From the NCBI GenBank assembly GCA_003132825.1, contig PKYX01000407.1, positions 1 through 8,792 of the forward strand: a DNA stretch of 8,792 nt. The letters are read 5' to 3'. This stretch comes from Acidobacteriaceae bacterium. GTDB lineage: Bacteria; Acidobacteriota; Terriglobia; Terriglobales; Acidobacteriaceae. Of the stretch, positions 6,443 to 8,792 are shown piece by piece. The notes under the pieces were generated by a model. The model saw only the letters and a program-made list of their open reading frames with translations, did not search any database and was not told the origin of the DNA. Position 1 is the first letter of the stretch; each line of letters opens with the position of its first letter. The position numbers were made by a program, and so were the translations under genes.

Positions 6443-7696
6443 ATGCCTGGATTCACCAAACCTTACAAATTTTCCGCGGTCGTGACGCTCGGGTGCGCCT
6501 TGGCTTTATGCTTCACCAACCCCGGCAGCGCGGGCTCGCAGGAACTTCACGAACGGACGCTCGATGAGATCAAGACGGAAGCCATTCACCGTGCGGAAAA
6601 TGGCATGTATCCGCTCATCGGCCTCGATCCGGCGGATCTTCGCCAGGCCCTAGCCTCGATCAGGACGAAAGATAAAGATGAATGGGCAGCGGCTTTTATT
6701 GCCGTGGCCGACCGCTACATGGCCGAAGCCAGAACGCTCGAGACGACCGATCCCGCCAAGGCCAACGCCGACTACATTCGAGCCTGGCATATTTATTCGT
6801 TCGGCCGCTGGCCGGTGCCAGCGTCGCCGGGGAAACAACGGGCGTACGCCAAAGCGATCGAAGCCTTTCTCGCCCATGCCCGCTTCCTGGACCCGCCGCT
6901 CGAGGTGGTTCACATTCCTTTCGAGGGCTCGGAAATCATCGCCTATCTGCGATTGCCGAAGCAGCGGACTGGCCCCGTAGCGCTAGTGATCGCGATCAAC
7001 GGCTTGGACAGCCGGAAGGAAGATCTCGCGGAAAGCTTCGCGGCAATCCTGCCCTATGGCATCGGCTTTCTGGCGGTGGATGGGCCGGGCACAGGGCAGG
7101 CGCCGATCAAAGTGAGCCAGCATGCCGACCGCATGTTGTCGCGGGTGATCGACTACCTCGAGACCCGGCCGGAAGTGGATAAGACGAGACTCGCCGTGCA
7201 CGGAGTCAGTTGGGGGGCCTACTGGGCCACCAAGCTGGCCATTGTCGAACGGCTGCGCCTGCGAGGCGCTAGCGCGCAATCGCCGCCCATCGACAAGTTT
7301 TTTCAAAAAGACTTTCTGCTGAACTCGCTCGTCGGCAATCGCGAATACCTGTTCGATCAGATTCCCGCTCTGATGTCGGTTCTTGACGGAGTGAACTCGC
7401 TCGATGAAATGGCGGCGTTTCTGCCCCGGATGTCTTTGGTCAGCCAAGGGCTGCTCGGTAAACCGATGGCTCCCATGCTGGTTCTTGGAGGTGTCTTAGA
7501 TACCCAGGTTCCAATCTCGGACATCTACCTGCTGCTCGATCAAGGTGACGTTCCAAAAACGGCGTGGATCAATCCCCAGGGCGGGCACCTCGGACGGCAG
7601 GTAAAGGTGTGGCCCGATCCCCGGATCTTTAAGCAGGTCATCATTCCGTGGCTGGTGAATACCTTGGCTGTGGCGCCTGAGGGATCCGGCTCCTGA
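6443..7696 (+). CDS. Secreted/periplasmic alpha/beta hydrolase, FrsA / 2,6-dihydropseudooxynicotine hydrolase-like
   Basis: A 417-residue protein. Residues 1-30 look like a Sec signal peptide (KPYKF, then the hydrophobic stretch SAVVTLGCALALC, then NPGSA), so it probably acts in the periplasm or outside. A helical N-terminal cap (about 35-150) precedes the alpha/beta hydrolase core, as in the FrsA/DUF1100 and dihydropseudooxynicotine hydrolase group. Core motifs are NGLDSRKED (186-194, oxyanion region), VDGPGTGQ (212-219), nucleophile elbow GVSWG with S256, acid D353 in GGVLDTQVP, and H382 in PQGGHLG, giving a complete Ser-Asp-His triad. The family includes esterases and C-C bond hydrolases, so the reaction cannot be named. 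It follows the TonB receptor by 148 nt on the same strand, consistent with processing the imported ligand, and may be read through from the same promoter. The cysteine at 18 does not form a good lipobox. Confidence 0.9.
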   Translation: MPGFTKPYKFSAVVTLGCALALCFTNPGSAGSQELHERTLDEIKTEAIHRAENGMYPLIGLDPADLRQALASIRTKDKDEWAAAFIAVADRYMAEARTLETTDPAKANADYIRAWHIYSFGRWPVPASPGKQRAYAKAIEAFLAHARFLDPPLEVVHIPFEGSEIIAYLRLPKQRTGPVALVIAINGLDSRKEDLAESFAAILPYGIGFLAVDGPGTGQAPIKVSQHADRMLSRVIDYLETRPEVDKTRLAVHGVSWGAYWATKLAIVERLRLRGASAQSPPIDKFFQKDFLLNSLVGNREYLFDQIPALMSVLDGVNSLDEMAAFLPRMSLVSQGLLGKPMAPMLVLGGVLDTQVPISDIYLLLDQGDVPKTAWINPQGGHLGRQVKVWPDPRIFKQVIIPWLVNTLAVAPEGSGS

Positions 7697-7721
7697 GACG
7701 GCCGACAGCGTCAGGTTGAGC

Positions 7722-7745
7722 CAGCGGTTGAGCCGCCAACGGCTG
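7722..7745 (+). terminator. Possible stem-loop at the 3' end of the receptor-hydrolase unit
   Basis: CAGC-G-GTTG (7722-7730) pairs with CAAC-G-GCTG (7737-7745) except for one central G-G mismatch, with loop AGCCGC. It begins 25 nt after the hydrolase stop. No T-run follows, so intrinsic termination is doubtful. Confidence 0.25.
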
Positions 7746-7853
7746 CCCCGTGGCCATCAGAAGGTCGTCCCACCGCCACCGTCAAACCTCAGTTTTGTAG
7801 AGTGATCTACTACTGATAGCAATGGGCAGCAATACGACGAATCAAGGCGAAGA

Positions 7854-7873
7854 GGCCCGCTCCGGGAGCGGCC
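7854..7873. repeat. GC-rich hairpin in the intergenic region
   Basis: GGCC-(C)-GCTC and GAGC-GGCC form an 8-bp stem with one bulged C and a CGG loop. No T-tract lies on either side, so it is not an obvious terminator. Its role is unknown. Confidence 0.4.
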
Positions 7874-8144
7874 TGTGAGCCGGCCTCCTGCGATGGCCTA
7901 AGCCGCAGCCGCACTACTTCCGCGGCGTTCCACGTGGGCTTTGGCGGCTGGATAGCAATGCTGGCGTGTGTCCTCGAACGCCTAGGAGCAGACCAGGACA
8001 TGAGGCAGGCTAGGAGCTGCCAGAATTCTTCCAGCCATGGCTCACCCCACGAACCGGATGTCTGGCAAGACTTCTGCGAACCTGGCGGGTAAAACCTGAC
8101 CGGCTAGATGGCTATGGTAGGATTCGCCAAGCGCAACCCATCCT

Positions 8145-8792
8145 ATGCTTCCTGCCAAGTCTTACTGGAGAACGATCCCGCCGCGGTCGGTCGCCGTTTT
8201 TCTGTTGGGAGTCTTCTTTCTCTTCAGCAGCATTGGCTTTACCAACGATCTGATGGACATGGGGCGCGAGTCAACGCTACGCCTGATGTTGTACGTCTTT
8301 TGTTACGGTGCATTCGCCATTGGCTACGCCGCTGCAGGCTTTGTCCTGCAGGGACGAAGTTGGATAGCAATGGTGCCCATCTTTATCGTGCAGAATGTGA
8401 CGATGGGCCTGTTGGGCAGTTTTCTTCCTGCCTTGCCCCAACCGCAGCAGCTCGGCGCTGCCGAGATCGCCCGCATCCACGAACGACTGAACCTCAGTGG
8501 GTACGCCAACATACTGGCCACGGTGCTCGGGTACGGATGCTTCGTTTTCGTCTCGATCACCGAGGGTCGTCGCTACTTTCGCGTTCACGCCGAGATGGAG
8601 CTGGCCACGGAAATTCACCAGGTGCTCGTCCCCTCCATTGCTGCCAGGATCGGTGATTTCGAGTTCTACGGGCGATCGCTGCCCAGTAGTGAGGTGGGTG
8701 GCGACTTGATCGACCTGTTTCAGGATGATCAGGGCTGGATCGCTTATATTGCCGATGTTTCCGGCCACGGTGTCGCTCCGGGCGTGGTGATG
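8145..8792 (+). CDS. Membrane-anchored SpoIIE/PP2C-type serine/threonine phosphatase, 3' end missing
   Basis: The first 216 codons are present and the frame stays open to the right edge. About four hydrophobic segments lie at the N-terminus (roughly 16-33, 46-66, 72-95 and 118-138). They are followed by the short helical linker AEMELATEIHQVLVPSI (149-165), the usual 'ELARRIQQSLLP' element before a PP2C_SIG/SpoIIE domain. The catalytic domain begins with SSEVGGDLIDLF (181-192) and IADVSGHGVAPG (202-213). The aspartates in GGD (187) and ADV (204) are the expected metal ligands. Such proteins dephosphorylate anti-sigma-factor antagonists or other phosphoproteins in partner-switching pathways; the partner is not in the window. 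An in-frame stop at 8118-8120, with no start codon between it and 8145, makes this ATG the earliest possible start, although its ribosome binding site is weak. The gene appears unrelated to the catabolic locus on its left. Confidence 0.9.
   Translation, partial: MLPAKSYWRTIPPRSVAVFLLGVFFLFSSIGFTNDLMDMGRESTLRLMLYVFCYGAFAIGYAAAGFVLQGRSWIAMVPIFIVQNVTMGLLGSFLPALPQPQQLGAAEIARIHERLNLSGYANILATVLGYGCFVFVSITEGRRYFRVHAEMELATEIHQVLVPSIAARIGDFEFYGRSLPSSEVGGDLIDLFQDDQGWIAYIADVSGHGVAPGVVM

Larger units (their letters stand above)
7697..8144. other. Intergenic region without a convincing gene
   Basis: This region of about 450 bp contains small repeats and hairpins but no ORF that I recognise. It holds GGTTGAGCC twice (7714-7722, 7726-7734) and an imperfect stem at 7722-7745 just after the hydrolase stop. 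It also has a GTAGA/TCTAC hairpin (7797-7810) and a GC-rich hairpin at 7854-7873. CTAGGAGC occurs twice (7982-7989, 8010-8017), and GATAGCAATG occurs twice here and once more in the next gene. A 63-codon minus-strand ORF (8001-7810) has no recognisable motif and no clear ribosome binding site. I found no clear promoter for the downstream phosphatase gene. Confidence 0.6.

Noticed and set aside
6457..6496. Possible lipoprotein signal (cysteine at residue 18 of the hydrolase)
   Set aside because: The residues before the cysteine (TLG) fit the lipobox poorly, and a longer Sec-type signal continues past it to a better cleavage region near residue 30.
7810..8001. 63-codon minus-strand ORF in the intergenic region
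   Set aside because: No recognisable motif, no clear ribosome binding site, and it contains a strong GC-rich hairpin. It is not supportable as a gene from sequence alone.
8108..8656. 182-codon plus-strand open frame overlapping the phosphatase
   Set aside because: It is in a different frame from the phosphatase, whose membrane segments and PP2C motifs are unmistakable.
1..8792. CRISPR array, tRNA/rRNA genes, insertion sequence ends or phage genes
   Set aside because: I saw no regularly spaced repeats, cloverleaf, transposase motif or terminal inverted repeats. The only marked inverted repeat pair (2678-2790) encloses a promoter region, not a mobile element.

Overview
The window is a GC-rich bacterial segment. 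I infer an Acidobacteriota origin (Solibacter/Bryobacter-like). The main clue is the very long, Oar-like TonB-dependent receptor with an N-terminal carboxypeptidase-regulatory-like domain, an NGRNYENLLQLRPG motif and an FGLKFIF C-terminus, a type greatly expanded in that phylum. The phylum call rests on family resemblance only. No rRNA, tRNA, CRISPR array, transposase or phage gene is visible.

The left third (1-2615) is a minus-strand operon. In transcription order it encodes an NAD(P)-dependent aldehyde dehydrogenase of the succinate-semialdehyde type (2615-1242), a FadR-type GntR regulator (1157-432, best start GTG behind a strong ribosome binding site), and a beta-hydroxyacid dehydrogenase of the 3-hydroxyisobutyrate / semialdehyde-reductase family that runs off the left edge (413-1). 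A perfect 8-bp inverted repeat lies between the first two genes, and the regulator and the reductase are only 18 nt apart.

The region 2616-2811 is a divergent control region. It carries two copies of a 19-bp sequence (TGGTCCGACAACTCTACCA) in inverted orientation with a single mismatch. Each copy contains a FadR-family-like near-palindrome (TGGTC-N-GACAA). One copy overlaps a candidate promoter for the dehydrogenase operon and the other a candidate promoter for the receptor. This is the most striking signal in the window: it points to one regulator, encoded inside the left operon, controlling both arms.

The rightward arm encodes the outer-membrane receptor (2812-6294) and then an alpha/beta hydrolase with an apparent signal peptide (6443-7696), of the FrsA / dihydropseudooxynicotine-hydrolase-like type. 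Together the genes suggest an uptake and catabolic module. A ligand would cross the outer membrane, be hydrolysed in the periplasm, and yield an acid or semialdehyde that is oxidised by the dehydrogenase or reduced by the beta-hydroxyacid dehydrogenase, with the GntR protein sensing a carboxylate intermediate. The substrate is not evident from the sequence, and no inner-membrane transporter is in the window.

The region 7697-8144 has no convincing gene but holds several hairpins and short repeats. It ends at a membrane-anchored SpoIIE/PP2C-type phosphatase (8145 to the right edge, truncated), which looks like a separate signalling gene.
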